Below are positions 6,146 to 14,014 of a stretch of DNA of 34,068 bases, one piece after another (positions within the stretch are counted from its first letter, which is position 1; every line of letters begins with the position of its first letter). Location: contig JAGWKO010000011.1 of NCBI GenBank assembly GCA_028873295.1, positions 1 to 34,068 of the forward strand, written 5' to 3'. The stretch comes from Verrucomicrobiota bacterium. Its GTDB lineage: Bacteria > Chlamydiota > Chlamydiia > Chlamydiales > SM23-39. Both the position numbers and the translations under genes were made by a program. The notes below the pieces were generated by a model that searched no databases, had not been told where the DNA came from, and worked only from the letters and a program-made list of their open reading frames with translations.

Positions 6146-8820
6146 TGCAGCAGAGATTGTAGCGTACGGTAATCTGTTTTTCCAGTCCCAAGAAGAGGAA
6201 CCTCTTCTATTTGCTGTACGGAAGCGATTTTTGCAAGTCTGCTAAAACCGGAATCGCGCAAAATCTCATTTGCTTCCTCCTTCTCCAAAACAAAGATGGA
6301 AAAAAGGACAAGTTTGGGTTTTCCCACTTCGCGCTCATCTGCAATTAAAGCAAGAGCCGGCAAATCCCCAAACAACTTTCCACGACGGGAAAATCCGGCA
6401 ATCAGGACCTCCTCAAGGGCGCCAAGACTGATCATCTCCCCGCCTACCTTGGTAAAACGCTTTAGCCGTCCTGAAAGAATCAAATTTTTGTCCGCATCCA
6501 AGCGACCGATATCCCCAGTGCGATACCACTCCTTCCCATCAAGAGAAAGAAAGGGAGAGGCATTCTTCAGCGAGAGATAACCCTGAAAAACATTGGGGCC
6601 CCGTACAACGATCTCTCCATCAACCCCCTCGGGAAGCGGCTCCAGTGTCTCCGGATGCACCATGCGCATTTCAATATCCGGTAAAGCTTGCCCCACACCG
6701 ATATGGGGGAGTTTTGGACGCGTAAGAGTTAGGATAGGAGCGCATTCGGTAATTCCATAGCCTTCAATCAACTTGGCCCCTATTCCCTCCACCCGCTCGA
6801 TCAAGTCAACAGGCGCCTTCTCTGCCCCGCAAATCACATAGCGTATCGTCTTCAGCTGTTCTTTCTTTGCTACGGCAAAAAGCGCCTTTACAAAACTGGG
6901 AGTAGCGCTATAGAGAGTCACTTTCCAGCGCTCAATCCCCTCTGCAAGAGCTACAGCATCGGTAGGATCGGGATAGAAAGCCACGCGAATTCCCCCGCAT
7001 AAAGGGAAGAGCCCTACGACGGAAAAGCCAAAAGAGTGAAAAGGAGGAAGAATGCCATAGAGCACATCCTTCTCATTGAGATCGATGCATTGCATCCCTG
7101 AGCTCTGGTTGGAAAGAATATTGCGATGCGAAAGGGGAACTCCCTTGGGGCTTGCCTCCGTTCCGCTTGTAAAAAGAACCACTGCCCTCTCCTCCCCTGT
7201 CATCTGGTCCAAGTGCAAGAGGCGAAGAAGTGAAGATACCGGGAGAAGAGAGAGAAAAGCCCCCTTGAGCTTCGTCACAAGAGAAAGCCCGCTCCGAATC
7301 TCTTCAAGGAGCTCCAATCGATCGACACAGCTTCCCAGGTCGACATGCGAGAGACGATCAAGAAAGCGCCAAGAGGAGAGCACCCGCTCCACTTTCGCAG
7401 TGCGCAACATATCGTCGAGATAGCGCGGCCCAAGCGTCCAATTGAGCATCACTGGCACTTTACCTGCAAACAAAAGAGCCAAAATGACAATGTAGGTAAC
7501 AGCCGTTGCCGGCAAAAGAACACCGACATAGACTTCCGGCATCTTGCGAAAATGCAGACTAAGAACAAGAGCAGAGCGCTTTAGATCTTTGTAACTCAAA
7601 ACGCCGAGAAGGTCGTCCCCACAAGCAGCCCTTCCCCCCATGCGCTCGGCAACACGCAAGAAAGCCTCCATCAATGTCTTGCCTTCCGGAGCGGAAGGTA
7701 GGGGACGCCCCACCTCCTCTTCCCAGTGCATCTTGCTCTGCGTGCGCATCGGATGTGCTTCAGAGGAGAATGTCCCAGCGGCGATTTCCAGTACGCTCTG
7801 CACCGTGTCCAGATCTTCTGGATGGAGCTCCTCCACATCACTGCTCTGCAAAAGAAAGGCGCCAAGCTCAGCAAGATTGAGGGAGTCCATCCCGAGATCA
7901 GTCGCCAAATGCATCTCCGGAGCGATGTGAATCCCCGGGTTATTCACAATCCTGCGAATTTCACCATAAATCTTTGTGCGCAGCTCTTCAGAAACTATCG
8001 CCCCACCCAAGCCCCTCTTTTTCTTTGGCTCAAAGGGCGTCGGCAACTCTTCTTTAAAACGGCTGTAAGAGACAAGCGTGAGCGGCTCTTTATCGACCTG
8101 CTTGCCCTCTTTGGTCCTGTAGCGGTTGAACCAGTTTTCCAAATAGCGGTTGAGAAGCAGTTTCTGCTCTTTTCTTGGAAAATCGGATGGCTCAAGCGCA
8201 ATCTCTATCTCTACATCGCGACGTGGAGCAAAAAAAAGAGCATTTTTGAGAAGTATCTTTACTCCCTGAAGAAGCGTAGCAGGAAGTGGGGGCGATCTTC
8301 CAAGCAGAGCGCGCGAAAAACTACTCCCCCAAAGTCCTGTCGTTCGAATCAGCACTATCTGCGCATCAGGGCATTCCTGAAGAAGAGAATAGGCCCCTGA
8401 AGCTCCGCCCACAACTTCTCTTGCCGAATTTTTAAGCTTACCAGCCGGATAGAAGAGAAAGTTCTCTCCCTTGCGCAATCCCTCTGCAACTGTTTGCAAA
8501 GCCATTTCGGCTCTTTTTACCTTGAGAGGATTCACCGAAATATCAAAATTGGGCATTGGAACAGCGCGCACAAGACGCATTAGAGGGCGCAAAAGATGAT
8601 AGACATACTCCACGACAACAGGGCGCATACGATAGCGCGGCCAAAGAAGCAGATAGAGAAAAAGAGGATCCATATGCGCAGGATGGTTCGGGAGGAAAAA
8701 GACCCCCTTGTCCCGCGGTAATTTGTCTAAAAGATCAAGCCCTTTGACATGGATGCGATAGCGAAGAGAGAGCAGAAGCAGCAGAAAACGCGCAAGAAGA
8801 GTCCAAAGAAATGAAGGCAT
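6142..8820 (-). CDS. aas: PlsC acyltransferase - acyl carrier - acyl-ACP synthetase fusion
   Basis: Multidomain lipid enzyme of about 892 residues (numbering below counts from a GTG two codons upstream). Residues 1-240 form a membrane-associated PlsC-type acyltransferase with the H-x4-D motif at H48-D53 and FYPAGK in place of the usual FPEGTR. Residues about 280-350 look like an acyl carrier domain, with DLGMDSLNLAEL placing the phosphopantetheine Ser at 315. Residues about 385-894 are an AMP-forming synthetase with FTSGTEASPKG near 552-562, YGITECAP and YRTGDIGRLD. In Chlamydia, AasC (CT776) activates host fatty acids onto ACP. Here activation, carrier and transfer to lysophospholipid appear to be on one chain. 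E. coli Aas has the first and last parts but no internal carrier. I prefer the ATG at 8820 over the GTG at 8826; neither has a clear ribosome site. Confidence 0.9.
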   Translation of the reverse strand: MPSFLWTLLARFLLLLLSLRYRIHVKGLDLLDKLPRDKGVFFLPNHPAHMDPLFLYLLLWPRYRMRPVVVEYVYHLLRPLMRLVRAVPMPNFDISVNPLKVKRAEMALQTVAEGLRKGENFLFYPAGKLKNSAREVVGGASGAYSLLQECPDAQIVLIRTTGLWGSSFSRALLGRSPPLPATLLQGVKILLKNALFFAPRRDVEIEIALEPSDFPRKEQKLLLNRYLENWFNRYRTKEGKQVDKEPLTLVSYSRFKEELPTPFEPKKKRGLGGAIVSEELRTKIYGEIRRIVNNPGIHIAPEMHLATDLGMDSLNLAELGAFLLQSSDVEELHPEDLDTVQSVLEIAAGTFSSEAHPMRTQSKMHWEEEVGRPLPSAPEGKTLMEAFLRVAERMGGRAACGDDLLGVLSYKDLKRSALVLSLHFRKMPEVYVGVLLPATAVTYIVILALLFAGKVPVMLNWTLGPRYLDDMLRTAKVERVLSSWRFLDRLSHVDLGSCVDRLELLEEIRSGLSLVTKLKGAFLSLLPVSSLLRLLHLDQMTGEERAVVLFTSGTEASPKGVPLSHRNILSNQSSGMQCIDLNEKDVLYGILPPFHSFGFSVVGLFPLCGGIRVAFYPDPTDAVALAEGIERWKVTLYSATPSFVKALFAVAKKEQLKTIRYVICGAEKAPVDLIERVEGIGAKLIEGYGITECAPILTLTRPKLPHIGVGQALPDIEMRMVHPETLEPLPEGVDGEIVVRGPNVFQGYLSLKNASPFLSLDGKEWYRTGDIGRLDADKNLILSGRLKRFTKVGGEMISLGALEEVLIAGFSRRGKLFGDLPALALIADEREVGKPKLVLFSIFVLEKEEANEILRDSGFSRLAKIASVQQIEEVPLLGTGKTDYRTLQSLLQ

Positions 8821-8889
8821 GAACACATTCTACATAGTAGACAATTTTGCAAGAAGGAGATATATGGATAATATTTTAGGAGGTCATCC

Positions 8890-9117
8890 ATGGTAGACAA
8901 AATTCAAAGAACAACACCCCCAGTTTCTCCCGCACCTTCCCGCGAACTTATCACGGAAAGCGAGACTGCTACATCTACAGCACGAGAAATCCTTAAAGCA
9001 GGAATCGGTACAGGAGAATTTCCTCAGCCCAACGCCTCTTTCCCCTACGCTGATTCTGTCACTGAAAAGGCGCAAACAGTGTGGAAGCGGACTGCTTTTC
9101 AATACATTCGTGGTTAA
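8890..9117 (+). CDS. Small hypothetical protein with strong ribosome site
   Basis: A 75-residue frame preceded by a perfect AGGAGG at 8878-8883, six bases from the ATG. That is the best ribosome site in the neighbourhood and the main reason to believe the gene. The product is rich in Ser, Thr, Pro and Ala at the N-terminus (TTPPVSPAPSRE), soluble, and without a signal peptide. That composition would suit a type III secreted or chaperoned protein, but this is inference. It is divergent from aas and its last 59 bases overlap the 3' end of the glycosyltransferase-like gene on the other strand. No family recognised. Confidence 0.5.
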   Translation: MVDKIQRTTPPVSPAPSRELITESETATSTAREILKAGIGTGEFPQPNASFPYADSVTEKAQTVWKRTAFQYIRG

Positions 9118-9775
9118 CAAGAAAGAGCGGCTCATCAACAAGGCAGGAGTGGTCTTTCCCCATCTCTAAAAGCTCCTGCCTATAGTCTTCCACTCCGGCA
9201 CTCTCCTGCAAAAGAGCTGCGTAGAAAGCAAGAGGAGTGAAGGAGGGCATTTCCGGGGAGAGTTTGCGAAAGGAGCGATCCACCTCATAACTTGGGAAAA
9301 GCACGGGGTGAATCGCGCTGAGCCAAAGATTCGGATCCTGGTAGAGAAGGTTCAATCTCTGCAACACCGCGGGGTGAAGGAGTCGATCGCCTGCTTCCAG
9401 AGGGATGACAATTTCAGAACCAGTAAGTAAAGGAAGAGCACTGCGAAGAGTCCTTTCCATATCAAGGGACTCATCTGTCGCGCAGGTAAAGACATATCCG
9501 CGCCATCCTTGGCAAAACTGCTCGATTTCCTGACATATCGCGCTATCGCCAAAAAAGAGAAGTCGCACAGCAGAATAGTTTTGGTTCAGAAGTGAACGGA
9601 CCGATTCCAGGACATCGCCCTTTAGAGCATCAGGCTGCGCATGGAGAAGAACAACAAACTCCTTCGCCTCTGACGCCTTGCCCACAATGGGACGCCTCAT
9701 GTCCTGACGTCCTATCTGAAATCCAAGAAGACACCCAAACAGAAAGAGAAGTAGAGAAAAAAAGAAACGACCCAT
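9059..9775 (-). CDS. Membrane-anchored glycosyltransferase-2-like protein
   Basis: The 238-residue protein starts with a hydrophobic signal anchor (residues 3-20, FFFSLLLFLFGCLLGF), then a GT2-like alpha/beta domain. Visible elements are VRSLLNQNYSAVRLLFFGDS (nucleotide-sugar fold, about 60-80) and VIPLEAGDRLLHPAVLQRL (about 123-141), where family members carry an acidic metal-binding motif. Here only a single Asp is evident, so catalysis is uncertain. A FGCLL segment in the anchor could be read as a lipobox, but its position fits a plain anchor. It may modify an envelope glycan. A short palindrome lies two bases upstream of its ATG, and no Shine-Dalgarno site is visible. It follows the FAD oxidoreductase gene on the same strand. 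Confidence 0.7.
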   Translation of the reverse strand: MGRFFFSLLLFLFGCLLGFQIGRQDMRRPIVGKASEAKEFVVLLHAQPDALKGDVLESVRSLLNQNYSAVRLLFFGDSAICQEIEQFCQGWRGYVFTCATDESLDMERTLRSALPLLTGSEIVIPLEAGDRLLHPAVLQRLNLLYQDPNLWLSAIHPVLFPSYEVDRSFRKLSPEMPSFTPLAFYAALLQESAGVEDYRQELLEMGKDHSCLVDEPLFLVNHECIEKQSASTLFAPFQ

Positions 9776-9777
9776 CT

Positions 9778-9826
9778 TGAACCTATCCCAGTAATAGACC
9801 TCTTGCGTATTACTGGGATAGGTTCA
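9778..9826. repeat. Short palindrome, member of the GAACCTATCCCAG family
   Basis: Arms 9778-9795 and 9809-9826 are perfect 18-bp reverse complements around a 13-base loop. The ends read GAACCTATCCCAGTAAT, nearly the same as the ends of the 165-bp palindrome at 10885-11049. CATCTTG occurs at both borders (9773-9779 and 9825-9831), consistent with a 7-bp target duplication, though two bases of it overlap the arms. It lies between two minus-strand genes. It could end the upstream transcript, and its stem would sit almost on the start codon of the gene at 9775. Confidence 0.8.
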
Positions 9827-9846
9827 TCTTGGGTATAGTGTTGTTC

Positions 9847-10779
9847 TCACGAACCTTTTTGCACAAGAGAGCCAATGACTTTTTTGGCAAAAAGGGCGTG
9901 ATAGAGAAGACCGCGAGAACCAAGACCTGTAAATACTATCGATTTGTTACTGATCTTCTCGATGAGAGGAAGATGAGAATTAGACCTTGCAATGCGTATC
10001 CCTGTGATAATAGAGACAGGAGTGAAGTCACGTGCAAGAGGGTAAAAGCGCGCAACCTGCCCCAAAAGAGGAAGAGCTTTCTCTGGATCCGGAGCAGAAG
10101 AGAAGAACTTGCGCTCATAGGTAGACCCCACGACACAAAGCGCAGGATCGCTTGTGGGAGCAATATGACCATAGGAAGAAAGCGGTGTCGCGACGGGACG
10201 ATCCGTACGGCAAAGAAGCACATGCCCCTTAGTCCTGGAGAGAGGCAAATGGCGACACTCGGGAAGATCAAATGTCTCCGAACCGGTTGTCCAGACAATG
10301 CGGTCAAAAGAGGCAAGCTCCTCTTCTGAACAGATCTTTCTTCGCACCACCTCAGCATCAGTCCCCTGCAAAAGAGCGTCCAGGTAACGCGACATGTAAA
10401 CAACCCTCCCCTTAGGGATCCAAAGCCCCGGTCCAAAAGGGCCGTCGCTATGCCACTCCGAAAGCCCGGGAAGCGCATTTTTGGAAAAATGGAAACGCTG
10501 CTCCTCTGTGATCGCAGGTCGAAATACTCCTGTGCAGGCAGACACAGACTTCAGCTCATCCAAAAGAGCAATACTTGCCTCCAAAGCCTCCTCCCCCTCG
10601 TGCGACAACCGCGCTTCTTTCCCGGGGAAAGGATGCAGCAACCCGGCAGGAAGAAAAGAGGCGCCCCCAAGCCCAGATTCCTTTGAATCAAAAAAAGTAA
10701 TATAAATACCGGGAATTTTTGCAAGAAAATAGCCAAGAGAAAGCCCGGCAAGGCCGGTCCCTACAATTGCGATACGCAT
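9847..10779 (-). CDS. FAD-dependent oxidoreductase, DAO superfamily
   Basis: The 310-residue protein begins with a Rossmann dinucleotide-binding motif, IAIVGTGLAGLSLGYFLA, binding FAD. It continues with FLPAGLLHPFPGKEARLSHEG and ends with VFTGLGSRGLLYHALFAKKV. These segments match the D-amino-acid-oxidase fold and most resemble the oxidase half of MnmC, which trims cmnm5U to nm5U in the tRNA wobble base. Other DAO enzymes (ThiO, amino-acid dehydrogenases) remain possible. The methyltransferase half of MnmC is absent. The gene diverges from fabH across a 285-bp spacer containing a long palindrome. The ATG has an AT-rich leader with no clear ribosome site. Confidence 0.8.
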   Translation of the reverse strand: MRIAIVGTGLAGLSLGYFLAKIPGIYITFFDSKESGLGGASFLPAGLLHPFPGKEARLSHEGEEALEASIALLDELKSVSACTGVFRPAITEEQRFHFSKNALPGLSEWHSDGPFGPGLWIPKGRVVYMSRYLDALLQGTDAEVVRRKICSEEELASFDRIVWTTGSETFDLPECRHLPLSRTKGHVLLCRTDRPVATPLSSYGHIAPTSDPALCVVGSTYERKFFSSAPDPEKALPLLGQVARFYPLARDFTPVSIITGIRIARSNSHLPLIEKISNKSIVFTGLGSRGLLYHALFAKKVIGSLVQKGS

Positions 10780-10884
10780 TATATTTGTAATTTATAGCAC
10801 TATAATTATTAAATTACACGAGATTTTAAACGTTAGGCATCTCTGGCCATTTAATGACTCATCAGTTACACTCCTTTGACAGAA

Positions 10885-11049
10885 GAACCTATCCCAGCAA
10901 TGAGGCTTCTGTCGGGGGTTATTTTGGTCGAATTTCTCTTCTTTTTTGGGGGGGTGTATACGAAGTTTGATACACCCCCCCAAAAAAGAAGCGAAATTCG
11001 ACTAAAATAACCCCGAAAATCGACGAAGCCTCATTGCTGGGATAGGTTC
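10885..11049. repeat. 165-bp near-perfect palindrome upstream of fabH
   Basis: The two halves are reverse complements over roughly 75-80 bp. The outer ends are GAACCTATCCCAGCAATGAGG and its complement, and the inner parts include a run of seven G/C and a CTTCTTTTTT tract. Small differences (a few bases around 10908-10914 versus 11013-11024) break the symmetry. The loop is about 10 bases (CGAAGTTTGA). It ends 15 bases before the fabH start, so the fab promoter must lie inside or beyond it. It shares its ends with the palindrome at 9778-9826. There is no coding capacity. Confidence 0.9.
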
Positions 11050-11064
11050 AAAAGGAAAAAAACT

Positions 11065-12051
11065 TTGAAACAGGCTCGAATTGTCGGTACAGGCTCCTAC
11101 CTCCCTCAGAGGGTTTTAACAAATCACGATCTTTCAAAGATGGTGGAAACCTCAGATGAGTGGATTGTCTCTCGGACGGGAATGAAAGAAAGACGCCTTG
11201 CGAGGGAAGACGAGTATGCCTCCTCTATGGGAACCGAAGCTGCCCGACTCGCCCTGAAGGATGCCGGTAAATCTTCGGAAGAGATCGATTTTATTCTTGT
11301 CGCGACCCTTACCCCTGACTACATCTTTCCAAGCACTGCCTGTCTGATTCAGCAGGAACTCGGCGCAAAAAAAGCTGCCGCCCTCGACTTACAAGCCGCC
11401 TGTAGTGGTTACCTCTACGCCCTCTCTATGGCAAAAGCTCTGATCGAATCTGGCATCTCCCGCAATGTCCTTGTCATTGCTGCGGAAAAACTCTCTTCCA
11501 TCACTGACTACCAGGATCGCTCAACCTGCATTCTCTTCGGAGATGGAGCGGCCGCTGCCGTCGTCTCCGCAGAAGGCTCGGGTCTTGCGATCAAAACAGT
11601 TCATCTCGGCGCCGATGGAGAACAGGCAGAGCTGCTGATGCTTCCCGCAGGAGGGTGTCGTAAGCCCGCTTCACAAGAATCCCTCGAGCAGCGGATGCAC
11701 TACATAAAAATGTCTGGGAACGAAGTCTTTAAACATGCCGTTCGCCGCATGCAGGAGGCTGCAAAAGAGTGCCTGGAGGCATCCGGGGTGTCTGAAGAAG
11801 AGCTCGCATGGGTCATTCCACACCAGGCCAACATCCGTATTCTCGATGCGATCGCAAAGCGTTTTTCCCATTTACCAGCAAACCGCCTCTATAAAACTCT
11901 TGAAAAGTATGGTAATACCTCTGCTTCTTCAATTGGAATTGCCCTTGATGAGTGGCGTAAGGAAGGACTTGGAAAAACGGGAGAAAAAGTTTTACTGACA
12001 GCCTTTGGCGGAGGATTCACATGGGGGGCAGCACTGTTACACTATGAGTAA
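11065..12051 (+). CDS. fabH: 3-oxoacyl-ACP synthase III
   Basis: Starts type II fatty-acid synthesis by condensing acetyl-CoA with malonyl-ACP. The 328-residue thiolase-fold protein has the full catalytic triad: C113 in LQAACSGYLYAL, H253 in IPHQANIRI and N284 in YGNTSAS. The family C-terminal GGGFTWGAALL is intact. The start is a TTG preceded by AAAGGA nine bases upstream; the reading MKQARIVGTGSYLP is typical for FabH. The 3' end overlaps fabD by 8 bp. It is the first gene of the fabH-fabD-fabG-acpP operon, the same order as in Chlamydia. Confidence 0.97.
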   Translation: MKQARIVGTGSYLPQRVLTNHDLSKMVETSDEWIVSRTGMKERRLAREDEYASSMGTEAARLALKDAGKSSEEIDFILVATLTPDYIFPSTACLIQQELGAKKAAALDLQAACSGYLYALSMAKALIESGISRNVLVIAAEKLSSITDYQDRSTCILFGDGAAAAVVSAEGSGLAIKTVHLGADGEQAELLMLPAGGCRKPASQESLEQRMHYIKMSGNEVFKHAVRRMQEAAKECLEASGVSEEELAWVIPHQANIRILDAIAKRFSHLPANRLYKTLEKYGNTSASSIGIALDEWRKEGLGKTGEKVLLTAFGGGFTWGAALLHYE

Positions 12052-12967
12052 GATTGCACTACTTTTTCCCGGGCAGGGAGCGCAAACACCAGGAATGGGC
12101 AAAGACTTTTTTGACTCCTTTGCTATTGCGCGCGAGACCTTTGAAGAGGCGGACGATCTGCTCGAGGAGAGACTCTCCCGCATTATCTTTACAGGAAGCG
12201 CAGAGGAACTTTCGGCAACGCGCTACAGCCAACTCGGACTCTTTATCACAAGCACAGCCATTTTTCGCGTTCTTGGCACGCAATTCCTCGATCTGAAGCC
12301 ACAGGTCGTTGCTGGACTTAGCCTTGGAGAATACTCTGCACTTTGTGCATCTGGGCGGCTCGGCTTTAAAGAGACGCTCAAGCTTGTGCAGCAAAGAGCT
12401 CTGGCAATGAGTGAGGCGTGTAGGCAAAGAAAAGGGACGATGGCCGCCGTGCTCGGGCTCACTGCACAAGAAGTAGAGGCTGCGCTGCAAGGAAGCGCCC
12501 GCGAAGTATGGCTTGCCAATTACAACTCCCCTGGCCAACTGGTGATCTCCGGAACACTGGAAGGAGTAGAGTGGGGGTCACAGGAACTTAAAGCTCGAGG
12601 TGCAAAGCGCATTATTCCCCTTGCCGTTGAAGGAGCCTTCCACTCCCCTTTAATGCAATCGGCCCAAGACAAGCTGGAACCTCTCATTCTGCAAACAAAA
12701 ATTGCTCCAAGCGATGTGGAACAGGTCTTTAATAGTGTAGGAAAAACCCTCAAAGAAGAGGCGGAGATCAAGCGCGCTCTCATTGAACAGGTAACTCATT
12801 CCGTGCGTTGGGAAGAGAGCATGCGATCGCTACAGGGTATAGATCAATTTTTTGAAGTGGGAGCCGGTAAAACTCTTGCTGGTCTTCACCGAAGACTTGG
12901 GCTAGAGGCCCCTCTTTGTTCAATTGAAAAAATAGACGATTTGGAGCAGGTTGCATGCACTTGTTAA
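12044..12967 (+). CDS. fabD: Malonyl-CoA:ACP transacylase
   Basis: Loads malonyl groups onto ACP for fatty-acid elongation. The 307-residue protein starts SKIALLFPGQGAQTPGMG, with the oxyanion GQGAQ at 10-14. The nucleophile is S93, in GLSLGEYSAL where most homologues read GHSLGEYSAL, and the catalytic His is H200 in GAFHSPLM. I chose the ATG at 12044, which overlaps the end of fabH. A longer frame from 12005 would run inside fabH and adds non-homologous residues. The 3' end overlaps fabG by 13 bp, so translation is likely coupled. Confidence 0.96.
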   Translation: MSKIALLFPGQGAQTPGMGKDFFDSFAIARETFEEADDLLEERLSRIIFTGSAEELSATRYSQLGLFITSTAIFRVLGTQFLDLKPQVVAGLSLGEYSALCASGRLGFKETLKLVQQRALAMSEACRQRKGTMAAVLGLTAQEVEAALQGSAREVWLANYNSPGQLVISGTLEGVEWGSQELKARGAKRIIPLAVEGAFHSPLMQSAQDKLEPLILQTKIAPSDVEQVFNSVGKTLKEEAEIKRALIEQVTHSVRWEESMRSLQGIDQFFEVGAGKTLAGLHRRLGLEAPLCSIEKIDDLEQVACTC

Positions 12968-13710
12968 AGGGAAAACATGTCCTCATTACTGGGGGGACCG
13001 CTGGGATCGGCCGAGAGATCGCGCTTCTTTTTTGCGAGCAGGGTGCTCACGTAGCGATCTTTGGCACCAATCAGGAGAGAGCTGAGGCAGTGGTGAAGGC
13101 TCTTGAGTCTGTAAAAGTAGACCAGGAACAAAAAATTGTTTCTCTCCTCGTCGATGTGTCCAAAACAAAAGAGGTTGAAGAGGCAGTGCAAAATCTTCTT
13201 GCTTCCTGGGGACAAATCGATGTTTTAGTGAATAATGCAGGTATTACAAAAGATCAGCTTCTTCTTCGCATGAGTGAAGAAGATTGGGACCAAGTATTGG
13301 CGGTTAATTTGAAGTCCGTCTATAATACCTGCCGTGCTCTCTATCGCCCCATGATGAAGGCCCGGAAGGGGTCGGTGGTGAATATCACCTCTGTCGTGGG
13401 ATTGATGGGAAATGCAGGACAGACCAACTACGCAGCCTCCAAAGCAGGGATGATCGGTTTTACCAAGTCTCTTGCCAAGGAGCTTGCAGGAAGAGGGATA
13501 CGCGTCAATTGCGTTGCGCCTGGCTATGTGGAGACAGCGATGACGGAAAAACTTTCCGCCTCAATCAAAGAGGAGATCATGCGCTCGATTCCGCTTGAGA
13601 AACTTGGGCAGCCACGCGATATTGCGCATGCAGCTCTCTATCTTGCCTCTGATCTGTCAAGCTATGTCACTGGCCAAGTGCTTGCTGTAGATGGCGGCAT
13701 GGCGATGTAA
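12955..13710 (+). CDS. fabG: 3-oxoacyl-ACP reductase
   Basis: NADPH-dependent reduction of 3-oxoacyl-ACP in each elongation round. The 251-residue short-chain dehydrogenase shows the cofactor motif TGGTAGIG (12-19), NNAG near residue 93, and the catalytic set S146, Y159 and K163 in the Ser-x12-Tyr-x3-Lys arrangement. It ends [16 protein letters not shown], as FabG proteins do. The start lies inside the end of fabD. Acyl carrier protein follows after 52 bases. Confidence 0.97.
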   Translation: MHLLKGKHVLITGGTAGIGREIALLFCEQGAHVAIFGTNQERAEAVVKALESVKVDQEQKIVSLLVDVSKTKEVEEAVQNLLASWGQIDVLVNNAGITKDQLLLRMSEEDWDQVLAVNLKSVYNTCRALYRPMMKARKGSVVNITSVVGLMGNAGQTNYAASKAGMIGFTKSLAKELAGRGIRVNCVAPGYVETAMTEKLSASIKEEIMRSIPLEKLGQPRDIAHAALYLASDLSSYVTGQVLAVDGGMAM

Positions 13711-13762
13711 AGTGCTGGAGTGTACAAAGTCGAGAAAAATAGGAAAAAAAATAGAAAAATAT

Positions 13763-14002
13763 ATGGCAACACAACAAGAAATCGTTGATATTATCGTAGA
13801 ACAGCTTGGCGTTGATCCTGCAGATGTGACGCCGGAAAAATCCTTTGTCGAAGATCTCGACGCGGACTCTCTGGACTTGACCGAGTTGATCATGACTTTC
13901 GAAGAGCGTTTCGGATTTGAAATTTCTGAAGCGGACGCAGAGAAACTACAAAAAGTCTCTGACGTTATCGAGTATATCGAGAAGAGAAAAGTTAACGCTT
14001 AA
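13763..14002 (+). CDS. acpP: Acyl carrier protein
   Basis: Carries growing acyl chains on a phosphopantetheine arm. The 79-residue acidic helical protein has [12 protein letters not shown] with the modified serine at S36, and the usual helix pattern. I chose the ATG at 13763; an upstream frame from 13691 would overlap fabG and add basic residues foreign to ACP. The spacer before it is A-rich and may hold its own start signals, as acpP is usually the most expressed gene of this operon. Confidence 0.97.
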   Translation: MATQQEIVDIIVEQLGVDPADVTPEKSFVEDLDADSLDLTELIMTFEERFGFEISEADAEKLQKVSDVIEYIEKRKVNA

Positions 14003-14014
14003 AGTAAGGAGAAA

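Noticed and set aside
7726-8400. A 224-codon plus-strand frame opposite aas
   Set aside because: Shadow of well-supported aas domains (PlsC and carrier). No ribosome site or domain.
9829-10329. A 166-codon plus-strand frame opposite the FAD oxidoreductase
   Set aside because: Basic, low-complexity reading antisense to a conserved flavoprotein gene.
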